Shown here piece by piece: positions 55,805 through 64,000 of a DNA stretch of 64,000 nt. This stretch comes from Anaerolineae bacterium (GTDB lineage: Bacteria; Chloroflexota; Anaerolineae; Promineifilales; Promineifilaceae), in assembly GCA_023384415.1 (NCBI GenBank), contig JAHDWJ010000008.1:124001-188000 (forward strand), given 5' to 3'. Every line of letters starts with the position of its first letter. The first letter of the stretch is position 1. Position numbers and translations under genes: made by a program. The notes below the pieces were generated by a model, which worked only from the letters and a program-made list of their open reading frames with translations, ran no database searches and was not told the DNA's origin.

Positions 55805-57031
55805 ATGCCAGTGGCAAACAGTTCAGGCGTCGGGAAAAATATAGCAGCGGCTGGTGCTTTCATCTTGATCCTAATCATTCTCTTGGCAATTGCCCTGATG
55901 AACGCCCCGATCAAGACCAATCCCCTTATTGCCAATGATTTTACGCTGTATCTGGCTGAGGTGAGGAAGACAGGCTGGCCCTTTATCGTGGCTGTGGGGG
56001 TGGTCGCGGCCGCGTTAGGGCTTTATGCGGCGCAAGCTGTGCGTAAAGTATGGGACAAACCCACCCATCGGCGCGAAATGTTAGCCGGTTACGCCTTTCT
56101 TGCCCCTTATCTCCTGGTGACACTGACCTTTACTCTTGGGGTGCTTCTCTTCGCCTTCTATATCTCCTTCACCCAATACGGCATCTTCACCGAACCACAA
56201 TGGCGCGGGTTAACCAATTACAGCCGAGCGTTCCAACAAAGAACATTTCTCCAGGCCCTGCACAATGTGCTCTGGTACGCCATTATCGTCACGCCCACCC
56301 AGACGGCGTTGGCAATCTTATTGGCCGTTATGCTCAATGCACCCATGCGCTTTAAGCAGTTCTTCCGCACTATCTTCTACGCCCCCAGTGTCACATCCTC
56401 TGTCGTCATTACCCTCATTTTTATCTGGCTTTACCTGAAGACAGGTTATTTAAACTATATCATCGGCACACTCTTGGGGGTGGTGGGGTTGGAATGGGCC
56501 GGTATTGATTGGCTGGGGGATCCGCGTGGCCTCATTCAACTTATTTTCGGCTGGGTAGGGGTAGAAATTCCCTCTGACCTGTGGTATTTGCGCGGCCCCA
56601 GCATTGCCTGGATGGCCCTGATGGCCCAAAACATTTTTACTACGGCGCCTACTTTTATGATTATGTTCCTGGCCGCGTTGCAGGACATAAATCCGGCAGT
56701 TTACGAAGCGGCCGCGATTGATGGCGCGAACGGCTGGCAGCGATTCTGGCGCATTACCCTGCCCCTGCTCCGGCCCATCATTGTTCTGGTGATTGTTTTG
56801 GGCACCATTGGCACCTTGCAGGTATTTGATCAGATTTTCCTGGCTACATCTGGGGGTCCCCTGGGTACAACCAACACGCCCGTCTACGAGGTGTTTACTC
56901 GTGCGCTGGGCAAACTTGGCCCTATCGAGATGGGGTATGGTTCCGCCCTGGCCTTCATTCTGGGGGCCATTATCTTTATCTTTACCTTCATTCAGCGGCG
57001 TTACCTGGAGCGTGGGACCGAACAATATTAA
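55805..57031 (+). CDS. Sugar ABC transporter permease, MalF type
   Basis: The ATG at 55805 is chosen because GGGAGG lies just upstream; an in-frame GTG at 55781 lacks one. 408 residues, eight or so membrane segments, the first two in an N-terminal extension (about 14-34 and 58-78) like MalF. The EAA loop reads EAAAIDGANGWQRFWRI, followed by TLPLLRP, and docks to the ATPase. The ATPase gene itself is not in the locus. Confidence 0.9.
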   Translation: MPVANSSGVGKNIAAAGAFILILIILLAIALMNAPIKTNPLIANDFTLYLAEVRKTGWPFIVAVGVVAAALGLYAAQAVRKVWDKPTHRREMLAGYAFLAPYLLVTLTFTLGVLLFAFYISFTQYGIFTEPQWRGLTNYSRAFQQRTFLQALHNVLWYAIIVTPTQTALAILLAVMLNAPMRFKQFFRTIFYAPSVTSSVVITLIFIWLYLKTGYLNYIIGTLLGVVGLEWAGIDWLGDPRGLIQLIFGWVGVEIPSDLWYLRGPSIAWMALMAQNIFTTAPTFMIMFLAALQDINPAVYEAAAIDGANGWQRFWRITLPLLRPIIVLVIVLGTIGTLQVFDQIFLATSGGPLGTTNTPVYEVFTRALGKLGPIEMGYGSALAFILGAIIFIFTFIQRRYLERGTEQY

Positions 57032-57080
57032 GTCCCTTACAAAAAAGAATTTCCTAATCTGAAAATGAAGGAGGTATTTG

Positions 57081-57974
57081 ATGGCTACAATAACCAAAGC
57101 CGCCGCTCCGAGAATGACAGGCACACCTGGCAAACCGCTAAGTCACTATCTGCAATTGGGTGGGCGTTATCTGTTGTTGTCGTTGATTGGGGTCATCCTT
57201 TTAACCCCATTTCTCCTGGCCGCGTTAGGTAGTTTTAAAACCGGGGCAGAGATTATCGCTTTCCCACCCAAACTGCTGCCCGCCAACTGGCAAGTCGAAA
57301 ATTGGACCAAAGTATGGAATACCGATTTTGGTCAGGGGGCCACTTTTCTACGCTGGTTATTTAACACCGCTTTTTTATCGGTCATCATTGCTGTCTGTCA
57401 GGTCATTTTCTGCTCTATGGCCGCATACGCCTTTGCCCGGCTCAGGTTTCCTGGCCAACACAGCATCTTTAATTTCATGCTGGGAACGATGATGATACCG
57501 GGGGCGGTAACGGTGATCCCGGCTTTTGTTCTCATGGCCAAGTTAGGCCTGCTTAATACTTATTGGGCCATTGTTTTGCCTGGTTTAGTCAGTGCTGGCG
57601 GGATTTTCATGTTGACCCAATTCTTTAAATCTATTCCGCGTGATCTGGAAGAAGCGGCGTTTATGGATGGGGCCAACCGATTTCAGATTTATAAGGATGT
57701 TTTGCTGCCGCTGGCCCGTCCCGCTTTGTTGACCGTTTTCATTTTGCAGTTTCAGGGCATGTGGAACAGCTTTCTCACCCCTCTGCTGTATTTAGATTCC
57801 CCTCGGATGTGGGTGCTGAATGTGGCTCTGGCAACCTTTCGCCAGCAGTACAAGGCGGAGTATAGTTTGGCTCTGGTGGGGGCGATGTTTAATGCCATCC
57901 CGGTAATGGTTTTGTTTTTCATATTTAGCCGTTATTACATTGAAGGGGCATCTTACGCAGGAGTCAAGGGGTAA
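57081..57974 (+). CDS. Sugar ABC transporter permease, MalG type
   Basis: The ATG at 57081 follows GGAGG; the TTG one codon earlier is less likely. 297 residues, six membrane segments, and the EAA loop EEAAFMDGANRFQIYKDV. It is the second permease of the importer. Its C-terminus YIEGASYAGVKG is typical of MalG-like subunits. Confidence 0.92.
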   Translation: MATITKAAAPRMTGTPGKPLSHYLQLGGRYLLLSLIGVILLTPFLLAALGSFKTGAEIIAFPPKLLPANWQVENWTKVWNTDFGQGATFLRWLFNTAFLSVIIAVCQVIFCSMAAYAFARLRFPGQHSIFNFMLGTMMIPGAVTVIPAFVLMAKLGLLNTYWAIVLPGLVSAGGIFMLTQFFKSIPRDLEEAAFMDGANRFQIYKDVLLPLARPALLTVFILQFQGMWNSFLTPLLYLDSPRMWVLNVALATFRQQYKAEYSLALVGAMFNAIPVMVLFFIFSRYYIEGASYAGVKG

Positions 57975-57982
57975 GAAGCAAC

Positions 57983-58606
57983 ATGATGGGAGAAGCCTGG
58001 CAAGTTATACGGGCCGCGTGGCGGCAAACGGGCGCGGATATTTTTACCACTCTGGTGGTGAATTTGTTGTGGCTGGTTTTATGCGCTTTTGTTATCACTG
58101 CGCCAGCCGCGACGGTGGCTTTGTTTTATGTGACTAACCGGTTAGCCCATGAAGAGCCAACGGATGTGGGTGATTTTTTCCTGGCTTTGCGGCGTTACTT
58201 TGGTGTGGGGGGGCGTTGGGGCCTTGTTAATTTGCTGGTGTTGTTCTTTCTGGGCGGCGATCTGTTCTTGACTGGGCGGCTGGTGCAAGAGGATTGGCGA
58301 CCCTGGGTGCAGGGATTTTACGCGGCCGCGCTCCTGGCCTGGCTTATCGTACAGTTTTATGCTTTACCTTTCCTGTTTGAACAAGAGCACCCTTCAGTGC
58401 GGCTGGCTCTGCGTAATGGCGCGGTCATGCTGGGGCGTAACATCGGTTTCACCCTGGCCCTGATGCTTCTGCTGGGGATTGTGCTGGTAGTAACAACCTT
58501 ATTTTTTCTCGTCATCGCGGCCGCAGGGGGAATCATCATCGCCCTTATCGCCAACCATGCGGTGTTGAACCGGCTCGCGGCCGCGAAAATCCCCCACACG
58601 GCATGA
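57983..58606 (+). CDS. DUF624 (YesL-like) membrane protein
   Basis: 207 residues with about five membrane segments (about 20-45, 68-90, 95-120, 135-160 and 165-195). The pattern [29 protein letters not shown] matches the DUF624/YesL family, commonly found beside sugar ABC transporters of the MalFG type. Function unknown, perhaps an accessory of the importer. It begins 8 bases after malG and overlaps the next gene (ATGA). Confidence 0.75.
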   Translation: MMGEAWQVIRAAWRQTGADIFTTLVVNLLWLVLCAFVITAPAATVALFYVTNRLAHEEPTDVGDFFLALRRYFGVGGRWGLVNLLVLFFLGGDLFLTGRLVQEDWRPWVQGFYAAALLAWLIVQFYALPFLFEQEHPSVRLALRNGAVMLGRNIGFTLALMLLLGIVLVVTTLFFLVIAAAGGIIIALIANHAVLNRLAAAKIPHTA

Positions 58607-59535
58607 AACTACAACGCCATCCCGCCAGCCCTATTCTCCTACCCGATCCTACATCCTTATGGGAATGTTATAACGTCTTTAACCCCTCTGTCATTTACCA
58701 CAACGGCCTTTTTCACATGCACTACCGGGCACAGGGGATGGATTGGGTCAGCCGCCTGGGGTATGCTGTCAGCACGGATGGTATTCATTGGAACCGTCTG
58801 CGCCAGCCTGTTTTATCGCCACGGGATGACTCCGATTCCCGAGGGGTAGAAGACCCTCGTGTGACCTATCTAGATAGTCGCTTTTATATGTGTTATACGG
58901 CCTATGGCCGTGAATTTAGCGGCCCACAACCTACCCACGCCGGGGGGGGTATCCTGCCCATGATCGCTGTTAGTGATAACCTGATTACCTGGGAGCGGCT
59001 GGGCCCCCTTGTCCACGGTGAAGATAACAAAGATCATGTGTTGTTTCCGCGGAAAATTCGCGGCCGCTATGCTGCCCTACATCGCCGTTGGCCAGATGTG
59101 TGGCTTGCCTATTCTGATGATCTACACACCTGGAATGAAACCGATATGGCTCGTGTGTATGGTCCTCGCCTGAATGATTCCGCAGCCTGGGACAGCAAAA
59201 GCGTGGGCAGCAATGGTGTCCCCATCGAGACTGATGCGGGCTGGCTTTTGCTTAATCACGGTTACGATGCTGACCACATTTATAAATTTGGCGTTTGCCT
59301 GGTGGATTTAGATGATCCAACAAAGGTATTGGCGCGGCCGCAAACGGCTATTTTCTGGCCTGAAGAGTTGTGGGAGCTGCGGGGAGACGTGCCTAACGTT
59401 GTATTTTCTAATGCCAATCCGGTGGTAGAAGACACAGTGTATGTCTTTTATGGGGGAGGAGATCATGTGATTGGTCTGGCAACCTGCTCCCTGGCTGACC
59501 TGCTGGCATTTGCCCGCTCGCATCCGCAGCTCTAG
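58603..59535 (+). CDS. GH130-family glycoside phosphorylase/hydrolase
   Basis: 310 residues, five-bladed beta-propeller pattern. The family marks are [19 protein letters not shown] near the start, the catalytic Asp in [11 protein letters not shown] near residue 84, [20 protein letters not shown] and [16 protein letters not shown] at the end. GH130 members phosphorolyse or hydrolyse beta-mannosides such as mannosyl-glucose or mannosyl-N-acetylglucosamine. It overlaps the DUF624 gene by 4 bases and ends the importer operon, so the imported sugar may contain mannose. The subgroup is not determinable by eye. Confidence 0.85.
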   Translation: MKLQRHPASPILLPDPTSLWECYNVFNPSVIYHNGLFHMHYRAQGMDWVSRLGYAVSTDGIHWNRLRQPVLSPRDDSDSRGVEDPRVTYLDSRFYMCYTAYGREFSGPQPTHAGGGILPMIAVSDNLITWERLGPLVHGEDNKDHVLFPRKIRGRYAALHRRWPDVWLAYSDDLHTWNETDMARVYGPRLNDSAAWDSKSVGSNGVPIETDAGWLLLNHGYDADHIYKFGVCLVDLDDPTKVLARPQTAIFWPEELWELRGDVPNVVFSNANPVVEDTVYVFYGGGDHVIGLATCSLADLLAFARSHPQL

Positions 59536-59649
59536 CCGCGCGGCAACAAAGTGAGCGGGCGGCAGGGCGAAAAAATGGTAGATGGTGCTACCCCCTTTAA
59601 TTCCTAAAAAACCAAATAGGTTTAACCAATTTCGTGTTAAAATTGGGGC

Positions 59650-61209
59650 ATGAGCCGCGATCTCCTTCTCACCATTGACAACGGCACCCAGAGTGTCCGG
59701 GCGATCCTATTTGATTTACGCGGCCGCATCCTCGCCTACAGCCAAATCCCCATCGAGCCATACCACTCCCCCCAACCCGGTTACGCCGAACAAGACCCAG
59801 ACCTATATTGGCAGGCGGTGGGGCAGGCGTGTCAACAGTTGTGGCAAAAAAGCGACATTCCCCGTGAAGCCATCGCCGGGGTGGGGCTGACCACCCAGCG
59901 AGGCACCATAATTAACGTGGACAAAACGGGCCGGCCGCTGCGGCCGGCCATCGTCTGGTTAGACCAACGGCGCACTGAAGGGTTAAAACCAGTTGGGGGA
60001 TTGTGGGGTCTCGCCTTCGCCCTGGCCGGTATGCGCCAGACCGTTGCCTTTCTTCAGGCCGAAGCGGAAGCCAACTGGATTCGCCGCCACCAGCCCGATA
60101 TTTGGGAGCAAACCCACAAATACCTTTACCTCTCCGGCTATTTGACCTACCAGCTTACCGGCCGCTTCGTAGATTCCGTCGGCTGCCAGGTGGGATATAT
60201 GCCGTTTGATTATAAGGGGAAAACCTGGGCCCCCAGTTGGGATTGGAAATGGCAGGCGGTGCCCATGGAGCCGGAGAAGCTGGTCGAGTTGGTGCCCCCC
60301 GGCCAGCTTTTGGGAGAGATCAGCCGGGCTGCCAGTGAAGTGACGGGCATACCAGAAGGGGTGCCGCTGATCGCGGCCGCGTCCGACAAAGCATGTGAAG
60401 TCATCGGCTCCGGGGCGTTCCTGCCCCACATCGCCGCCCTCAGCTACGGCACTACCGCTACCATCAACACAACCCACCACCGGTACATCGAACCCATCCC
60501 CCTCATCCCCCCCTACCCCTCAGCCATCCCCGATGCCTACAGCCTGGAGATACAGGTATACCGGGGGTTCTGGATGGTGAGCTGGTTCAAGCGGGAATTT
60601 GGCCTGCGAGAGCGGCAGTTGGCCGAAGAGCGTGGGGTGGCCGCCGAAACCCTGTTTGACGCCCTGGTTAATGATATTCCTCCCGGCTCCATGGGGTTGA
60701 CCTTACAGCCATATTGGTCGCCGGGCATCAAAGTTCCAGGGCCAGAAGCCAAAGGGGCCATCATCGGCTGGGGGGATGTGCATACTCGCGGGCATCTGTA
60801 CCGGTCTATTTTAGAGGGATTGGCTTATTCACTACGCGAAGGAAAAGAGCGCACCGAAAAACGAAGCGGCGTCCCCATTACCGAGCTGCGGGTGGCCGGC
60901 GGCGGCTCCCAGAGTGATGCTGCCATGCAAATTACCGCCGATATTTTTGGCCTGCCCGCGTCGCGGCCGCATCTGTACGAAGCCTCCGGGCTGGGGGCCG
61001 CCGTAGATGTGGCCGTAGGTGTAAGGCTGCACCCCGATTTCCCCACCGCCATCCGCGAAATGACCCACCCTGGCCGCACCTTTGAGCCAGACCCGAAAAC
61101 CCACCACCTGTACAATGAGTTATACCATGGGGTATACCAAAAGATGTATCCTCGTCTGAAACCCCTCTACGAAACCATCCGTGATGTCACTGGCTACCCA
61201 GCCCGGTGA
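59650..61209 (+). CDS. FGGY-family carbohydrate kinase
   Basis: 519 residues with the FGGY start [20 protein letters not shown], the [12 protein letters not shown] motif, [13 protein letters not shown], and the C-terminal ATP-site motif [20 protein letters not shown]. It phosphorylates a sugar or polyol. The HYAEQD/GTQS spelling is closer to xylulokinase/glycerol-kinase relatives of unknown substrate than to glycerol kinase itself. It stands 114 bp after the GH130 gene with its own upstream region (TTAAAAT near 59635 as a possible -10), so it may be a separate transcript from the sugar locus. Confidence 0.9.
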   Translation: MSRDLLLTIDNGTQSVRAILFDLRGRILAYSQIPIEPYHSPQPGYAEQDPDLYWQAVGQACQQLWQKSDIPREAIAGVGLTTQRGTIINVDKTGRPLRPAIVWLDQRRTEGLKPVGGLWGLAFALAGMRQTVAFLQAEAEANWIRRHQPDIWEQTHKYLYLSGYLTYQLTGRFVDSVGCQVGYMPFDYKGKTWAPSWDWKWQAVPMEPEKLVELVPPGQLLGEISRAASEVTGIPEGVPLIAAASDKACEVIGSGAFLPHIAALSYGTTATINTTHHRYIEPIPLIPPYPSAIPDAYSLEIQVYRGFWMVSWFKREFGLRERQLAEERGVAAETLFDALVNDIPPGSMGLTLQPYWSPGIKVPGPEAKGAIIGWGDVHTRGHLYRSILEGLAYSLREGKERTEKRSGVPITELRVAGGGSQSDAAMQITADIFGLPASRPHLYEASGLGAAVDVAVGVRLHPDFPTAIREMTHPGRTFEPDPKTHHLYNELYHGVYQKMYPRLKPLYETIRDVTGYPAR

Positions 61210-61224
61210 CGAAGGACAAAGCCA

Positions 61225-61947
61225 ATGAACCGTTTCACCCTGGCCGATTATTTCTGGCTTCGGCTTAGCCAATTGCCTGTTATACAGTGGCTGCTTTCTC
61301 CGACAGACAAAGCGGAAGGGGATAACACCCACCACCGCAGGAGAAAACAGATGCTTCAACCGTATGTGAGCGTCGCCAGCCAGCCGCCTATGGGCAGCTA
61401 CCATTCCGAACAGGCATCGGTACGGCGGGCGCAAGAAGACCCTTCCGCCTTTGCGGAGTTATACCGTCAACATGTCAAACAGGTGTATCGCTACATCATT
61501 ACCCGAGTAAGCAATGTGGCCGATGCCCAAGATTTGACCTCACAAACCTTTCTGACCGCTTTAGAAAGCCTGGCCAATTACCGGGGGCAAGGGGCTTTTG
61601 GGGCCTGGCTGATGGGCATTGCCCGGCACAAGGTGATGGATCATTACCGTCAGGTGCTGCCCCACCCGGAATCGGGGCTGGATGAAGCGGATGAGGTGAG
61701 CGATACCGCCCTGCGCCCGGATGAGGCGGTCAATTATCGGCTGCAATTAGAACGAGTATCGGCCAAGTTAGAGGTGATCGCCCCAGACCGGGCTGAGGCG
61801 ATCCGACTGCGTATTTTTGGTAATTTAACGGTAACGGAAGTGGCCCAGGTGATGGGCAAACAAGAGCCAGCCGTCCGTATGCTGCTGCACCGGGGCTTAC
61901 GTGACTTGCAAGAGCAAATTGGCTTTTCTGTGGAGGATGTAGCATGA
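61225..61947 (+). CDS. ECF-type RNA polymerase sigma factor
   Basis: 240 residues; an N-terminal extension of about 65 residues precedes the sigma-2 region (FAELYRQHVKQVYRYI, DAQDLTSQTFLTALESL) and sigma-4 (IRLRIFGNLTVTEVAQVMG, PAVRMLLHRGLRDL). A shorter start may be the true one, for example the ATG at 61351. It overlaps the next gene by 4 bases, the standard pairing of an ECF sigma with its anti-sigma or regulator. It lies 15 bases after the FGGY kinase stop, so some readthrough is likely. Confidence 0.9.
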   Translation: MNRFTLADYFWLRLSQLPVIQWLLSPTDKAEGDNTHHRRRKQMLQPYVSVASQPPMGSYHSEQASVRRAQEDPSAFAELYRQHVKQVYRYIITRVSNVADAQDLTSQTFLTALESLANYRGQGAFGAWLMGIARHKVMDHYRQVLPHPESGLDEADEVSDTALRPDEAVNYRLQLERVSAKLEVIAPDRAEAIRLRIFGNLTVTEVAQVMGKQEPAVRMLLHRGLRDLQEQIGFSVEDVA

Positions 61948-64000
61948 ACGACAAGCACGAGCGCGAAGAACGACAGCAAGCATTGGAGCTAGATGCACTG
62001 CTGGAGGCGTGGATGGCAGGTCGGTCTGCGGCCGCGCACGGCCAGAGCCAACTCCCCCCCCATGAAGCCCAGTTTGCCCGCCAGGTAGTCCAGCTTTCCC
62101 AAGAGATTGAGCCAGACCCCGCTTTTGTCATCAGTTTAGAAAACCGGCTGCGCTACGCCGCCCAAAAGCAAGCGGCCGCTCACCGTCCAGAGGTGACGCC
62201 CCGCTTTCGTCTGTTTTGGCAACAATTAATGGAGTCACTAAGCGGCCGCCGGGTAATGGTCACCGCCGGGGCTTTGGCTGTCGTCGCCATCCTCGTCCTC
62301 ATCGCCTGGCCCCTGCTCAACCGCTCCCGCGAGCAGAATGAACCCCCCATCGCCCTCATCCCTGGGGTCACCAACGACAACGTACCTGTGACCACCGAAT
62401 CCCTGCCCCCAGAAATAGGCAGTGATATGGCAGTTATCACCGGCACACAGGACATTCCCCCGCTGCCGATTGAGCCATCCCCCAGCCCCGAAGCTATCGC
62501 CGAGACAACCATTGACCCGGCCACCCGGCCTCAACTCCCTCCGATTAGTGATGGGGGAGTCATTGGCCTGGGGGGTGGGGGCGGTGGCCCCGGCTTTGGC
62601 GGGGGTGGTGACAGCGCGAGCATGATGCCGTTTGAGAATCGGCTGACCGAGGCCCAATACATTCTCAATGCCCCCTTGCCAGATACTCCGGCCCCACTCA
62701 CCGTTTATCAATATCCCCAGGCGGATGCACCTCTGGCACAGGTAAAAATGATTGCCGCTCAGATGGGCTTTACCGGCCCGATTTATTATGACGCCTGGTA
62801 TGATCGCGCCCTGGAAAACAGTGAATTTGGCTGGCCTGGTCCCCGCCCCTATCAGGCATTTAACGGGGCGATTTCCTTTAACAATTATGGCAACAGCTTT
62901 AACTATTTTAACAATGGGCTGCTGGCTCCCGGCAGCTTCTGGCAGCTCATGCCGTATGACCAGGGATTGCCCCTGGCTCTGACCTTTGCCACAGAAAATG
63001 GGCTGTTAGATTTCCCTTATGAAACGGGCAAAAACCCGTTGGGCGAAGAAATTTCTTTTTACCGGCTGATTAATGGGATACGGAATGGTAACGCAGAGTT
63101 GACCATTACGGTGATGGAAAACGGGGAAATCCTCTCGGCTTATCTGGTACCGTTCTCGGTGTACACCCCAGTGGGCGACTACCCGATCATCTCGGCCGCG
63201 GCCGCGTGGGAGTTAGCCCAGATGGAACCGGATTACCGCACCGTAACCGTCTCCATTCTGCCCGACCCGGCAACCATGACCACCATGCCCGCCCCTGATC
63301 CTCGCTTCCGCTCCTGGTATCGAACTTACCAGAACAATGATCCCATCTTCCTGGACACCTACCCCCAGATTTTGCTACCAGCCGAACCGGGCGTCCCGCC
63401 ACTCATCCGGGCCAATGAATATTCCCTGACCGGAGATGAAACGCTCCTGGCTCAAATTGCGACTCTCACCGAACAAAACATTCGCCTGAGAGGTACCGTG
63501 ATTGGGGATACCCCCTACGGCCAGCAAATTCGGGTGGAGCAGTTTGAGGTTTTAACCAGTTACCCAGAGTGGCAGTTCCGTGAGGGGACCATCCGGCGCA
63601 CCGACACCCAGGTGTTCCTGGAGACAACGATGGGGGAAACGCTGCTGATTCCCAATGCCCCGGCTGATTTACCCGACGGGGAACGAGTGGGGGTTAATGG
63701 GGCCTCTATTGAACCAGGCGAGCCGTACCGGGTGTTCAATTGGAGCAATATGGATCGGTATGTGGAGATAGATTTCTTCCCTGAAGAGCCGGAGATTTTC
63801 CCCACCCCGGCCCCCATTACGGAAGTGACCATTGAGCAGATCGAGCTGATTTATCTTATCAGCTTTGCCTACCATCCAGAGTTTAATGGGCCTGGGGTGG
63901 AATGGTTGCAGCCGGCGTGGCGGTTTAGCGGCCGCACCAACACCGGCGAACTGATCCAGATCACCGTCCAGGCCATTCCCCCAGAATTCCACGCTCCCCC
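61944..64000 (+). CDS. Membrane-anchored protein, likely anti-sigma factor, 3' end outside window
   Basis: The frame is open from the ATGA overlap with the sigma gene to the end of the window (685 codons so far). Residues about 1-95 are cytoplasmic and charged and include a zinc-free helical region. One membrane helix follows (AGALAVVAILVLIAWPLL, about 112-130), then a Pro/Thr-rich and Gly-rich linker (GLGGGGGGPGFGGGGD near 212-227) and a large extracytoplasmic beta-rich part. Position and topology fit a regulator that holds the sigma factor at the membrane until a signal is sensed outside. The extracytoplasmic domain is not recognised. Confidence 0.7.
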   Translation, partial: MNDKHEREERQQALELDALLEAWMAGRSAAAHGQSQLPPHEAQFARQVVQLSQEIEPDPAFVISLENRLRYAAQKQAAAHRPEVTPRFRLFWQQLMESLSGRRVMVTAGALAVVAILVLIAWPLLNRSREQNEPPIALIPGVTNDNVPVTTESLPPEIGSDMAVITGTQDIPPLPIEPSPSPEAIAETTIDPATRPQLPPISDGGVIGLGGGGGGPGFGGGGDSASMMPFENRLTEAQYILNAPLPDTPAPLTVYQYPQADAPLAQVKMIAAQMGFTGPIYYDAWYDRALENSEFGWPGPRPYQAFNGAISFNNYGNSFNYFNNGLLAPGSFWQLMPYDQGLPLALTFATENGLLDFPYETGKNPLGEEISFYRLINGIRNGNAELTITVMENGEILSAYLVPFSVYTPVGDYPIISAAAAWELAQMEPDYRTVTVSILPDPATMTTMPAPDPRFRSWYRTYQNNDPIFLDTYPQILLPAEPGVPPLIRANEYSLTGDETLLAQIATLTEQNIRLRGTVIGDTPYGQQIRVEQFEVLTSYPEWQFREGTIRRTDTQVFLETTMGETLLIPNAPADLPDGERVGVNGASIEPGEPYRVFNWSNMDRYVEIDFFPEEPEIFPTPAPITEVTIEQIELIYLISFAYHPEFNGPGVEWLQPAWRFSGRTNTGELIQITVQAIPPEFHAP

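Noticed and set aside
1..64000. CRISPR array, tRNA, rRNA or phage attachment site
   Set aside because: No regularly spaced direct repeats, cloverleaf sequences or tRNA-end duplications were seen. The hairpin modules at 48.4-48.8 kb are repeated but palindromic and irregular, so they are not a CRISPR array.

Overview
The window looks like a chromosome segment of a Chloroflexota bacterium, probably of the Anaerolineae and relatives. The pointers are a large BTAD/NB-ARC/TPR regulator, a GH65 phosphorylase fused to beta-phosphoglucomutase, an ABC-LytTR fusion regulator, a split PurH and mid-range GC. The phylum call is inference. No tRNA, rRNA or CRISPR array was seen.

Left part (1-18825): a genomic island of the Dpd type, the system that inserts 7-deazaguanine bases into DNA and restricts unmodified DNA. 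The plus-strand operon runs dpdF (5' end outside the window), dpdG, dpdH, dpdI, dpdJ, dpdK, then a protein with a C-terminal HEPN-like RNase motif. Converging on it is a minus-strand pair that looks like a second, divergent dpdG/dpdH couple. A divergent plus-strand block carries dpdA (the TGT-like base-exchange enzyme), queC (preQ0 synthesis) and a VUT-family transporter likely to import preQ0 or a related base. dpdB, dpdC, dpdD and dpdE are not in the window and may lie upstream.

Middle (18826-27612): mobile-element debris, an intact 811-bp IS5-family element with a programmed frameshift, then a run of small minus-strand genes (membrane protein, diheme cytochrome c, cupredoxin lipoprotein, ABM, HAB-mutase-like, VOC, SnoaL-like) facing a divergent BTAD-type regulator.

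Right part (27680-64000): split purH, a tyrosine phosphatase, VOC and SDR enzymes, a MITE-like element beside hicAB, a heterodimeric ABC exporter preceded by what looks like a leader-peptide/tandem-terminator attenuator, an ABC-2 type exporter, a PIN-type toxin-antitoxin pair, the ABC-LytTR regulator, a multi-PAS hybrid histidine kinase, a WS/DGAT acyltransferase, and a LacI-controlled glycoside phosphorolysis locus (GH65-PGM fusion, ABC sugar uptake, DUF624, GH130). It ends with an FGGY kinase, an ECF sigma factor and a large membrane-anchored, probably anti-sigma, protein cut by the window end.

Across all of this, two highly iterated palindromes sharing the core CGGCCG divide the window. 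ACGGCCGT dominates up to about 27.5 kb and GCGGCCGC occurs every few hundred bases after that. Short 7-8 bp tandem tracts and a 46-bp dispersed repeat occur on both sides of that boundary.
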